Source: Methanomassiliicoccales archaeon
GTDB taxonomy: Archaea; Thermoplasmatota; Thermoplasmata; Methanomassiliicoccales; UBA472
DNA length: 64,000 nucleotides
NCBI GenBank assembly: GCA_038740345.1
Contig: JAVYMA010000010.1
Coordinates: 1 to 64,000 of the forward strand
Direction of reading: 5' to 3'
The translations under genes and the position numbers were made by a program. How positions within the stretch are numbered: the stretch's first letter is position 1; each line of letters starts with the position of its first letter. The notes beneath the pieces are model-generated. The model did no database searches. It was not told the DNA's origin and saw nothing but the letters and a program-made list of their open reading frames with translations. Shown piece by piece: positions 27,014 to 35,114 of the stretch.

Positions 27014-28657
27014 ATGGCAGAGAGATATGGCGTAGCGATTGATATAGGGACAAGTGGTTTAAGAGCTCAAAGCATAGATCTCGAAAGTAAAAGGGTCATA
27101 GCTACAGCGATAACTTTGCGCCATCCATTACCTGGTGCAAATGTTATGGATCACCTTCATTTCGCTATTGATGTGGGGCGAGATTTTTCTCATCGTTTAA
27201 TCATCCGAGCACTTAACGCCCTTTTGATGAAAATTGGAATTGATTTAAGGAAAGTTGAGAGAGCTGCTGTTTGTGGCAATCCGATTCAGCTTTCCCTCTT
27301 CCAAAATATCGAGATCCGTGATCTTGCTTATGCAGGCGATCGTGCTAAGGCAAAATTAGGCGTCGAGAATATAAAAAGGGATTCAAAAATAGTAAAGGCT
27401 GGCAATTTTAATCTGGAAATGAATCCAGAAGCGGATATTATTATACCTCCTGCAGTGAAGCATGAGATTGGGGCTGACGCATTGGCAATGATGTATGAAA
27501 CCGATTTCCTTAAGTATCGTGGTGTGGCCATGGTCACTGACTTCGGAACGAACGCCGAAATGGCATTGAAAGTCGGAGACGAGATATATACAGGTTCTGC
27601 TGCTGCAGGGCCTGCAATAGAGGGTCAGCATATAAAAATGGGCATGCTCGCTGCACCAGGGGCTATTTCAGATGTCAATGCAACTTCTGATGGAAAATGG
27701 CAGACCTTTGTCTTGAATGAACAGATGTATGCTGTCCTTTCTGACATAGTCAATCCTTTAACAGGAGAGGTAATAAGTCCAGCTCAAATTCCGGTAAAAG
27801 GCATAACTGGTACTGGTGTTATTGGTTTAGTAGCAACCGGTCTAGACACCGGTTTGATGAAACCTGGCAAAATGCTCACACCTGATAAAATTATTAGATT
27901 GCAAGGGGGGATATCATTTGATGAAGAAGATTTCATTGAGGTGGGAAAAACAATCGCAGCTTTCACCTCAGGTCACATAACATTGGCAACAGAATGTGGT
28001 ATTTCGCTTCGAGAAATCAAATCGATGTATATGTCTGGAGCTTCGGGAACCTATATGTCCTCTCCAAAGGCAGCGAGAATTGGTCTGATTCCTGGTACAG
28101 TAGAAAGAACAGTTCAGGCGGGAAACACATCGCTGGCATTATCTCGTGATTTAGTCCGTCAGCCTGAATTAATAGATAAGATTCAGGAAATGGCTAATTC
28201 TATTCGCGCGAAACATATCATGTTTGCCAACTCTAAGACCTTTGAGAACGCTTTCGCAGTGGAATTGGGTGTTTGGACTCAGGGGATGTCTACCGAGAAT
28301 GAAGACAAAATGTTGAAACATTTTGGTCTCGAGTCAAGACCACCTCTGAATCGTAATATAGAAGTAATCAGGTTGGTACAGCGGGATATCCAGGACATTG
28401 GTGAAAAAGGTTTGACCGTGGTGCATGACATTGGAATAAAATTAATTGGAGAATTTGAGGGTTGTATTGGAGACGGGCGATGCGTCAAAGCGTGCAACGA
28501 AGATGCAATTCAAATTCAAAAAATTAAAGAAAAATGGAATGTTATTATTTCATCAGATAAGTGCATGGGCACGGCCTGCAGGCGTTGTGAGCGAGCTTGT
28601 AAACTGAAAATATTGAAATTGGAGAAACTGAGGATTGTAGGGGAAGGCGCAAGCTGA
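27014..28657 (+). CDS. RamA-like corrinoid reductive activase (ASKHA plus ferredoxin domain)
   Basis: A 547-residue protein of the RamA/COG3894 family, which reduces inactive Co(II) corrinoid proteins to Co(I) using ATP. The N-terminal ASKHA/DUF4445-type region begins GVAIDIGTSGLRAQSID and includes TDFGTNAEMAL and MSGASGTYMS. The C-terminus is a two-cluster ferredoxin. The second cluster motif is complete (CX4CX2CX3C, Cys517, 522, 525, 529). In the first, CIGDGRCVKAC, the usual second cysteine is Asp487. I use the ATG at 27014, preceded by AGGTG; an in-frame GTG lies at 27005. It sits directly behind the methyltransferases and overlaps the DUF1638 gene by one base. Confidence 0.88.
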   Translation: MAERYGVAIDIGTSGLRAQSIDLESKRVIATAITLRHPLPGANVMDHLHFAIDVGRDFSHRLIIRALNALLMKIGIDLRKVERAAVCGNPIQLSLFQNIEIRDLAYAGDRAKAKLGVENIKRDSKIVKAGNFNLEMNPEADIIIPPAVKHEIGADALAMMYETDFLKYRGVAMVTDFGTNAEMALKVGDEIYTGSAAAGPAIEGQHIKMGMLAAPGAISDVNATSDGKWQTFVLNEQMYAVLSDIVNPLTGEVISPAQIPVKGITGTGVIGLVATGLDTGLMKPGKMLTPDKIIRLQGGISFDEEDFIEVGKTIAAFTSGHITLATECGISLREIKSMYMSGASGTYMSSPKAARIGLIPGTVERTVQAGNTSLALSRDLVRQPELIDKIQEMANSIRAKHIMFANSKTFENAFAVELGVWTQGMSTENEDKMLKHFGLESRPPLNRNIEVIRLVQRDIQDIGEKGLTVVHDIGIKLIGEFEGCIGDGRCVKACNEDAIQIQKIKEKWNVIISSDKCMGTACRRCERACKLKILKLEKLRIVGEGAS

Positions 28658-29457
28658 TGCCTGGAAACGGTAAGATCTTAGCTATTGTGGGCTGCCGTTT
28701 GTTCGAAGACGAACTAGTTCATGTCTTGATAAACGATGAAAAAATTAACGAGATATTCATCGTAGACAATGAAGATTCAAAAAATTTACTGTGCAAATTA
28801 TTTAAGAAGAGAATTAAAGCAAACATTACCACAATTTCAGAAAATGATTTATCGAAGTTAAAAGCACTGAAAGGATATTCAGTTTTAGTATGGGTAAAAT
28901 CTATGGCTTTGCATCAAAAGCCAGATCGACTTAGAGAGGACATACTAACAACCCTTAAAAAATTAGAACCGTTTGTTGACGCGGTACTCCTATTTTATGG
29001 ACTTTGTGGAAATGCTTTCAAGCACATCGAAAAAGATGCGGGTGATTTTAAAATCCCAACTATTATACTTCGTGATGAGAAAGGACAGATTGTGGACGAT
29101 TGCATAGGCTGTGCTTTCGGAGGCGTGGAAGAATACTTTAACCAACTTAGAAAATCAGCGGGTACCTTTTTCCTCACACCTATGTGGGCAGCTAATTGGC
29201 GTATCTTGTTTCATAAGGTCCAGATATTGCCCGATCCTAATGATGTTGAGGGAGCTAAATACATATTCAAATGTGTTGGTTATAAGAAAGTGGTAAAAAT
29301 AGATACTAGTCTGGGTGATGAAGAAGAATTTGAAAAGCAGGTGGATGAGTTTTCAAAGCTTTTCGAGTTTGAGAGAGGGGAAATAAAATGTGTGCCAAAA
29401 ATAGTTGAGTCTTCCTATTTGATGGCAAAAAGAGCCGCAATTGGCTCTATTCTTTAA
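28657..29457 (+). CDS. DUF1638 protein of the methyltransferase cluster
   Basis: A 266-residue DUF1638 protein. Conserved cysteines lie in VGCRLFEDEL (Cys13), FYGLCGNA (near 114) and DDCIGCAFGG (near 149-152), suggesting a metal, cluster or corrinoid site. The family is known mostly from methanogens and corrinoid-using anaerobes, often beside methyltransferase genes; its role is not established. The start overlaps the last base of the activase stop (TGATG), so it is the last gene of the operon. Its 3' end overlaps the convergent regulator by 11 bases. Confidence 0.85.
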   Translation: MPGNGKILAIVGCRLFEDELVHVLINDEKINEIFIVDNEDSKNLLCKLFKKRIKANITTISENDLSKLKALKGYSVLVWVKSMALHQKPDRLREDILTTLKKLEPFVDAVLLFYGLCGNAFKHIEKDAGDFKIPTIILRDEKGQIVDDCIGCAFGGVEEYFNQLRKSAGTFFLTPMWAANWRILFHKVQILPDPNDVEGAKYIFKCVGYKKVVKIDTSLGDEEEFEKQVDEFSKLFEFERGEIKCVPKIVESSYLMAKRAAIGSIL

Positions 29458-30466
29458 TGCGGCTCATCCATTCAGCATATGATCCGCGGGTAATGTCGAA
29501 TACGCCTACTACTGCTATAACTTCATTTTTTCGAATTAAAGGTACAGCCAGAACAGGGCAACCTCTATATTTTCCAGCTTTTGAAATGCGTCGTAACACG
29601 GTTCCTTTTTTCAAAGTTTCTTCTAGAACAGGGCCTGTGAAATTGGTTTCAATAATTTTGCCGTCTTCGCATCTAACCCCATAATGATTTCTGCTTCTCA
29701 TAGTAACTGGAAGTCGACCAACGATTTCGTGAACCATTAACGCAATGCTCTTAATGTCTTCTTCCTCGTTTTCTTCAGAAATAATTTTTTCAATTTTTTC
29801 AAGGCAACCATTTGAGGTATCAGTGAGAGAGAGACCAGCCCTTATAGCTCCCATTTCTGCTGATGAATATTCATCAGCACCGGCAATAATTAGAACATCA
29901 CCATCCTCGATAGTAAAGAACTTCCTCAAGGGCTCAATGTGTTTTTGGTCTGGAAAACGTTCATCTGTTGGAAAAATCACCTTTCCATTTTTCGCTACTA
30001 ATATTATGGCTCCTTTGGCTCCTACTTTGACGGCTTCATCTCTTTCGCGGATGCCATCTTTAACTCTGTCCGCTGCTTTTCTAACAAGTACACAGCAATT
30101 AAATTTCCCAATAGAGAGTTCTACCCAACCTAATTCTATTATTTCCATCCCAAGTTTTTGGAACTTTTCCTGCCCTCTTTGTGTGATTACAGCACCCCGT
30201 TTCGTTAATTCTAAACAACCTTCTTTGGTTAAGTGTTCTAATAAGGTCCTAGTACTAGCTTCACTTAATTTCATCATAGAAGCAAGAGTTCTTCTACCGA
30301 TTGGCCCGTTTCGTCTTACTAAATCAAAGCATTTCCAAACATGGTATAGATTGAAGTTTGGGTGAGGTCCTTTATGGACATGAATATTGAATTCTAAGGC
30401 CACAATTATACTTATTCGTCGTAATTGCATATCACATTTTTGGTTGATAAAAATGAATTTGCTCAT
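29447..30466 (-). CDS. HTH regulator with DUF4443/DUF2111-type domains
   Basis: A 339-residue probable transcription regulator. A winged-helix domain (residues ~38-105: FDLVRRNGPIGRRTLASMMKLSEASTRTLLEHLTKEGCLELT) is followed by a middle domain (about 110-225). The C-terminal sensor-like domain (about 235-339) reads LPVTMRSRNHYGVRCEDG, TGPVLEETLKKGT and GCPVLAVPLI, matching DUF2111. These domains occur in methanogen regulators. Convergent with the methyltransferase operon, it is the obvious candidate for its control, with the C-terminal domain sensing substrate or redox state. An internal ATG at 30430 is an alternative start. A tandem GTTGAT repeat lies just upstream. Confidence 0.82.
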   Translation of the reverse strand: MSKFIFINQKCDMQLRRISIIVALEFNIHVHKGPHPNFNLYHVWKCFDLVRRNGPIGRRTLASMMKLSEASTRTLLEHLTKEGCLELTKRGAVITQRGQEKFQKLGMEIIELGWVELSIGKFNCCVLVRKAADRVKDGIRERDEAVKVGAKGAIILVAKNGKVIFPTDERFPDQKHIEPLRKFFTIEDGDVLIIAGADEYSSAEMGAIRAGLSLTDTSNGCLEKIEKIISEENEEEDIKSIALMVHEIVGRLPVTMRSRNHYGVRCEDGKIIETNFTGPVLEETLKKGTVLRRISKAGKYRGCPVLAVPLIRKNEVIAVVGVFDITRGSYAEWMSRIKE

Positions 30467-30510
30467 GGACCATTATAATGACCGAAATTTACACAAATTT
30501 TGAATTTACA

Positions 30511-30546
30511 GTTGATATAATTAATTAAGTTGATATAATTAATTAT
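30511..30546. promoter_or_regulatory. tandem 18-bp repeat with GTTGAT half-sites, candidate operator
   Basis: GTTGATATAATTAATTAA (30511-30528) is repeated at 30529-30546 with one mismatch. Inverted copies of the core, ATCAAC, follow at 30559-30564 and 30583-30588. The array lies 45-120 bases upstream of the regulator start, where archaeal promoters and operators sit. Autoregulation is inferred. Confidence 0.45.
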
Positions 30547-30684
30547 GAAGTACTTTTAATCAACAGGTTAACATTGCCATAAATCAACTTTTTTGTTTAT
30601 TTCCACGCTTTGAATATAATTATCTTTAATTTTTTCAAAAGTGTAAAAAGAGAATTATTATCAAAGCGAACTTTTAAAGTAATA

Positions 30685-33600
30685 TTAATTCTTCAATTTT
30701 CTCGTAGCTGAATGAAATTCCGCCAAATCCATAACTGATATTTTTCCCTGCCTTGCTCTCGCGATAGCCATCACCGTGGCCTTGGCCCCTTGCACTGTGG
30801 TGACGTAAGGTATCTCCAGCTCCACCGCCAGCCTGCGCATCATATAGCCATCCCGCCGGGAGCCGGAGTTGGAGGTGGGAGTATTTATGACCAAATTGAT
30901 CTCCCCACGCCTCATCAGGCCCAAGGCGTCGGGCTGCTGCTTCTCCCTTATGGTGTATACCGTGGTGGTCTCCACGCCGTGATTGCGCAGGAAAGTGCTC
31001 GTGCCCTTGGTGGCATATATCTTGAAGCCCAACTCAGCGAACTGCTTCGCCACCGGCAATATAGCCTCCTTGTCCGCGTCGGCGATGGTCATGTACACGG
31101 CGCCCTGCAGAGGCACCTTCTGCCCTGCACCCTTGATAGCCTTGTAAACCGCCGCGGCATAGTCCGGATCGATGCCCATGACCTCCCCTGTGGAGCGCAT
31201 CTCCGGACCTAGTATGGAGTCCACCCCGGGGAGCTTGAGGAAGGGGAAGACTGACTCCTTCACCGCCACCGCCTCGAACTTCGCCAGGCCTACATATCCC
31301 TGCTCCTTCAGCGTTTTTCCCAGCATGACCTTGGTGGCCACCTTGGCCAGGGGCACGCCTATGGCCTTGGACACGAAGGGCACGGTGCGCGAGGCCCTGG
31401 GATTGGCCTCCAGCATATACACCTCCCCCTCCTTTATGGCCAGCTGCAGGTTCATCAGGCCTTTTACTTGTAATGCTTTGGCGGTGATCTTGGTTATCTC
31501 GATTATCCTCTCTATTATCTCTTTGGAGAGCGTCTGCGGAGGGAGGACCATCATGGCATCTCCCGAATGCACCCCTGCCTCCTCGATATGCTCCATTATG
31601 CCTCCGATGAACACGTCCTCCCCATCAGCCACCACATCCACGTCCACCTCGATGGCGTGAGAGAGGTACTTGTCCACCAGCACTGGGTGCGCCTTCGATA
31701 CCTTCACCGCGGTCTTCACGTACGTCCTCAATTCCTCCTCGTTGAGCACGATCTCCATGCCCCTCCCGCCGAGGACGTAGGAGGGGCGCAGCAGCACAGG
31801 ATAACCGATTCGCGCCGCCACCTCCCTTACCTCATCCTCTGAGTAACCCGTGCCATGCTCGGGCTGCTTTATGCCCAGCTCCTTCATGAGGGCGGTCCAT
31901 CTCTTCCTGTCCTCGGCCACGTCGATCATGTCCGGAGAGGTGCCCAGGATTTTGCACTTGTGCCCCTGCAATGCCTTCTCCAAGGGCACGGCTAGGTTGA
32001 CTGAGGTCTGGCCTCCGAACTGCACTATGACGCCGTCGGCATCCTCCCTCTCTATCACGTTGAGTACGTCCTCCAGGGTCAAGGGCTCGAAGTAGAGACG
32101 GTCCGAGATGTCGTAGTCCGTGGACACGGTCTCAGGGTTGTTGTTGATCACTATGGCCTCAACCCCTTCTTCCTGGCATGCCATCACCCCATGCACGCAG
32201 CAATAGTCGAACTCTATCCCCTGCCCTATGCGGATGGGCCCCCCTCCCACTATCACCACCTTCTTCCTCTTGGAGGGCTTGGCCTCGCACTCCGCGCCAT
32301 AGGTGGAATAGTAATAGGGCGTTTGGGCCGCGAACTCCGCGGCGCAGGTGTCCACCATCTTGTACGTAGGCAATATGCCGGCTATCTTCCTGCCTTCGCG
32401 CACATGCTCGGGTGGCAGCCCTTTGAGGCGAGCGATGCTCTCGTCCGGGAAGCCCATGCGCTTGGCCTTCAATAGCGTCTTCAACTCGAGATGAGGCAGG
32501 TCCCTCAGGGTGCGCTCCATTTCCACTATATTCTTGATCTTGTGGATGAAGAAGGCGTCCCACTTGGTGATGCTGGCTATCTCCTCCACCGCCATTCCCC
32601 GGCGCAAAGCCTCGGCGATGGCGAAGAGCCTCATGTCCGTGGGATGGCGCAGCTCCTCCAGCAGCTCCTCCCGCGTCCAAGGCTCTGCCTCCAGGTCCAT
32701 CTTGTCAATCTCCAAGGAGCGCACCGCCTTCATTATCGCCTCCTCCACGGTGCGGCCTATGGCCATCACCTCCCCTGTGGACTTCATCTGCGTGCCCAAT
32801 CGCTTGTCCACGGTGCGGAACTTGTCAAAGGGCCAACGAGGTATCTTCAGCACCACGTAGTCGAGGGCAGGTTCAAAAGCGGCAAAGGTCTTCCCTGTTA
32901 TGCGGTTGGGGATCTCGTCCAGAGTCCTGCCCACGGCGATCTTCGCCGCCACTCTGGCTATGGGATAACCCGTGGCCTTGGAGGCCAGGGCCGAGGAGCG
33001 CGAGACCCTGGGGTTCACCTCTATGACCCTGTACTCGCGCGTCTCTGGGTCCAGGGCGAACTGGACGTTGCAACCTCCTTCTATCTTCAAAGCGCGGATG
33101 ATGTTTATGGCCGCTGTCCTGAGGCGCTGATGGTCCACATCGCTCAGGGTCTGCGAGGGCGCAATCACTATAGACTCACCGGTATGTATGCCCATGGGGT
33201 CAAGGTTCTCCATGTTGCATACGATTATGCAATTGTCCTTGGCGTCGCGCATGACCTCGTACTCGTACTCCTTCCAGCCCAGCACGCTCTCCTCGATCAG
33301 CACCTGGTGTATGCGTGAATATATCAATCCCCGGCCGCAGATCTCCTCCAGCTCCTCTTCGTTGTGGGCAATCCCTCCTCCCGTGCCTCCAAGCGTGAAT
33401 CCAGGTCTTATCAGCACGGGATAGGTGCCAATTTCTTTGACTGCCTCCTTCGCCTCCTCGATGGAGTTGACCGCTCTGCTCTTGGGCACCGGCTCTCCTA
33501 TCTTCAGCATGGTCTGCTTGAAAAGCTCTCGATCTTCGGACAGGGCTATCGCTTCCGGCTGGGTTCCTAGAAGCCGAACGCCCAGACGCTCGAGTATGCC

Positions 33601-33915
33601 TCTGTCCGCCAGCTCGGAGCACAGGTTTAAGGCGGTCTGGCCCCCCATCCCTGAGAGGATGCCGTAAACCTTCTCTTTCTTGATGATCTCGGTGATGGTC
33701 TCCACGTCCAAAGGCTCCACGTATACCTTGTCGGCGGTGGATAGGTCCGTCTGGATGGTGGCTGGATTGGAATTTACCAGGACGGTACGGTACCCCTCCT
33801 CCCTTAGGGAGCGGCAGGCCTGGGATCCGGAGAAATCGAACTCCGCCGCCTGGCCGATGACGATGGGCCCGGAGCCGATGACCATGAGGGTGGCTCCCTT
33901 GGGCGGGACGTTCAT
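30685..33915 (-). CDS. carB: carbamoyl-phosphate synthase large subunit
   Basis: A full-length 1,076-residue CarB. It makes carbamoyl phosphate from ammonia, bicarbonate and two ATP, for pyrimidine and arginine synthesis. Two homologous ATP-grasp halves are clear: GSGPIVIGQAAEFDFSG near residue 14 and GGGPIRIGQGIEFDYCC near 557. Each half has an EVNPRVSRSSALASKATG-type or EANPRASRTVPFVSKAIG-type metal/ATP site. A C-terminal MGS-like allosteric domain (about 935-1076) contains YATKGTSTFLRNHGV and NTPTSNSGSRRDGYMMRR. The start overlaps the carA stop by 4 bases. The last ~20 codons become AT-rich at the right edge of the island. Confidence 0.97.
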   Translation of the reverse strand: MNVPPKGATLMVIGSGPIVIGQAAEFDFSGSQACRSLREEGYRTVLVNSNPATIQTDLSTADKVYVEPLDVETITEIIKKEKVYGILSGMGGQTALNLCSELADRGILERLGVRLLGTQPEAIALSEDRELFKQTMLKIGEPVPKSRAVNSIEEAKEAVKEIGTYPVLIRPGFTLGGTGGGIAHNEEELEEICGRGLIYSRIHQVLIEESVLGWKEYEYEVMRDAKDNCIIVCNMENLDPMGIHTGESIVIAPSQTLSDVDHQRLRTAAINIIRALKIEGGCNVQFALDPETREYRVIEVNPRVSRSSALASKATGYPIARVAAKIAVGRTLDEIPNRITGKTFAAFEPALDYVVLKIPRWPFDKFRTVDKRLGTQMKSTGEVMAIGRTVEEAIMKAVRSLEIDKMDLEAEPWTREELLEELRHPTDMRLFAIAEALRRGMAVEEIASITKWDAFFIHKIKNIVEMERTLRDLPHLELKTLLKAKRMGFPDESIARLKGLPPEHVREGRKIAGILPTYKMVDTCAAEFAAQTPYYYSTYGAECEAKPSKRKKVVIVGGGPIRIGQGIEFDYCCVHGVMACQEEGVEAIVINNNPETVSTDYDISDRLYFEPLTLEDVLNVIEREDADGVIVQFGGQTSVNLAVPLEKALQGHKCKILGTSPDMIDVAEDRKRWTALMKELGIKQPEHGTGYSEDEVREVAARIGYPVLLRPSYVLGGRGMEIVLNEEELRTYVKTAVKVSKAHPVLVDKYLSHAIEVDVDVVADGEDVFIGGIMEHIEEAGVHSGDAMMVLPPQTLSKEIIERIIEITKITAKALQVKGLMNLQLAIKEGEVYMLEANPRASRTVPFVSKAIGVPLAKVATKVMLGKTLKEQGYVGLAKFEAVAVKESVFPFLKLPGVDSILGPEMRSTGEVMGIDPDYAAAVYKAIKGAGQKVPLQGAVYMTIADADKEAILPVAKQFAELGFKIYATKGTSTFLRNHGVETTTVYTIREKQQPDALGLMRRGEINLVINTPTSNSGSRRDGYMMRRLAVELEIPYVTTVQGAKATVMAIARARQGKISVMDLAEFHSATRKLKN

Positions 33916-34988
33916 CCCCTCCCCTCCAGCACCTTGGCGAATTCATCGAACAAGAACGCCGTGTCCCTGGGCCCTGGGCAAGCTTCCGGATGGAACTGGG
34001 CTGAGAAGATGGGCAGCTCTTTGTGGCGCAAGCCTTCCACCGTGCCGTCGTTCACGTTGACCATCGAGACCTCCAGCTCTGCAGGGAGGTTCTCAGGGTC
34101 CACGGCGAAGCCGTGATTCTGCGAGGTTATGTACACTCTGCCATTGTACTTGACTGGCTGATTCACGCCGCGATGCCCGAACTTGAGCTTGAAGGTGCTT
34201 CCCCCGAAGGCTCGGGCGATGAGCTGGTTCCCGAAGCAGACGCCCATTATGGGATAGTCCTCCTTTATCGCCTTGAGGGTGCGCACCGTAGTCTCCTGTA
34301 TCACGGGATGAGCGGGATCCCCTGGCCCATTGGAGAGCACCACTCCATCCACCTCATGCTCGCGGAAGAAGCGCGGCGGGGTGTCATATGGTACCACCGT
34401 CAAGGAGAAGCGCTTCCTCAGCTCGCGCACGATATTCTGCTTGGTGCCGCAATCGATGAGCACCACTTCCTTGAGGCCTTCGCGCTCGAAGCGCTGCGGC
34501 TCCTTGACGCTCACCTCTTCCACCAGGTTCGACTCGGAGGGATAAGGCATGCTCTGCACCTTGCTCAGCACCTTGTCCACATCCTCCTCGAAGCAGATGG
34601 CGCCTCGAGGCGTCCCTTTCTCTCTTATTTTAATTATCAGAGCGCGGGTATCGAGCTCCGCGATGCCCGGGACACGATTCCTTTTAAGGAAGGACTCGAG
34701 GCGTTCCCCTCCATACATGGAGGTAGGCTCGAGGCAGCGCTCTCGCACCACGTAGCCGCGCACCTGCACACGATCGGACTCGAAATCATGAGGATTGATG
34801 CCATAATTGCCTATCAGAGGGTAGGCTTGAATCAATATCTGCCCGCGATAAGAGGGGTCGGTGAGGCTCTCTTGATAGCCGGTCATCCCGGTGTTGAAGA
34901 CGACCTCGCCATAGACCGTTTGTTCATGACCAAAACCGGTGCCCTCCATTACCGTTCCGTCCTCGAGCACCAGGTAGCAAGTCGCCAT
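33912..34988 (-). CDS. carA: carbamoyl-phosphate synthase small (glutaminase) subunit
   Basis: A 358-residue CarA that hydrolyses glutamine to feed ammonia to CarB. The N-terminal CPSase_sm_chain domain (residues ~1-135) is followed by a class I glutamine amidotransferase domain with the nucleophile in GVCFGNQLIARAFGG and the His/Glu pair in FHPEACPGPRDT. The length is normal. It is the first gene of a carAB operon (ATGA overlap), with a TATA box and two inverted repeats upstream. Confidence 0.96.
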   Translation of the reverse strand: MATCYLVLEDGTVMEGTGFGHEQTVYGEVVFNTGMTGYQESLTDPSYRGQILIQAYPLIGNYGINPHDFESDRVQVRGYVVRERCLEPTSMYGGERLESFLKRNRVPGIAELDTRALIIKIREKGTPRGAICFEEDVDKVLSKVQSMPYPSESNLVEEVSVKEPQRFEREGLKEVVLIDCGTKQNIVRELRKRFSLTVVPYDTPPRFFREHEVDGVVLSNGPGDPAHPVIQETTVRTLKAIKEDYPIMGVCFGNQLIARAFGGSTFKLKFGHRGVNQPVKYNGRVYITSQNHGFAVDPENLPAELEVSMVNVNDGTVEGLRHKELPIFSAQFHPEACPGPRDTAFLFDEFAKVLEGRG

Positions 34989-35005
34989 TAAGGTTCGATG
35001 GAAAA

Positions 35006-35022
35006 GTTAAGGGATACTTAAC
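35006..35022 (-). promoter_or_regulatory. inverted repeat in the carAB leader
   Basis: GTTAAG (35006-35011) and CTTAAC (35017-35022) form perfect 6-bp arms around 5 bases. They lie 18-34 bases before the carA start, downstream of the TATA box, so they fall at the transcript start or in the leader. It may be an operator or a small hairpin. Confidence 0.4.
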
Positions 35023-35049
35023 CCTTCCCCACTGCGTAGGGACAAGGCC

Positions 35050-35075
35050 GTATAAAACTTGTCCGATTACGGACA
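35050..35075 (-). promoter_or_regulatory. carAB TATA box with adjacent palindrome
   Basis: On the minus strand the TATA-like TTTTATAC (35050-35057) lies about 65 bases before carA. Immediately upstream is the inverted repeat TGTCCG-N4-CGGACA (35060-35075). A dimeric regulator bound there would sit over the BRE and could control access of TFB. The same site is 40 bases from the 3' end of the kinase gene. Confidence 0.45.
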
Positions 35076-35114
35076 GCCTAGTCGGGAAGGGGACAGAGAA
35101 GTGGCTCGCAGTCG

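Noticed and set aside
30511-30546. Tandem repeat considered as a transposon target duplication.
   Set aside because: The copies are directly adjacent with nothing inserted between them, and no transposase is nearby.
34023-34991. A 322-residue plus-strand frame opposite carA.
   Set aside because: The carA protein is unambiguous and this frame is rich in His/Leu without motifs.
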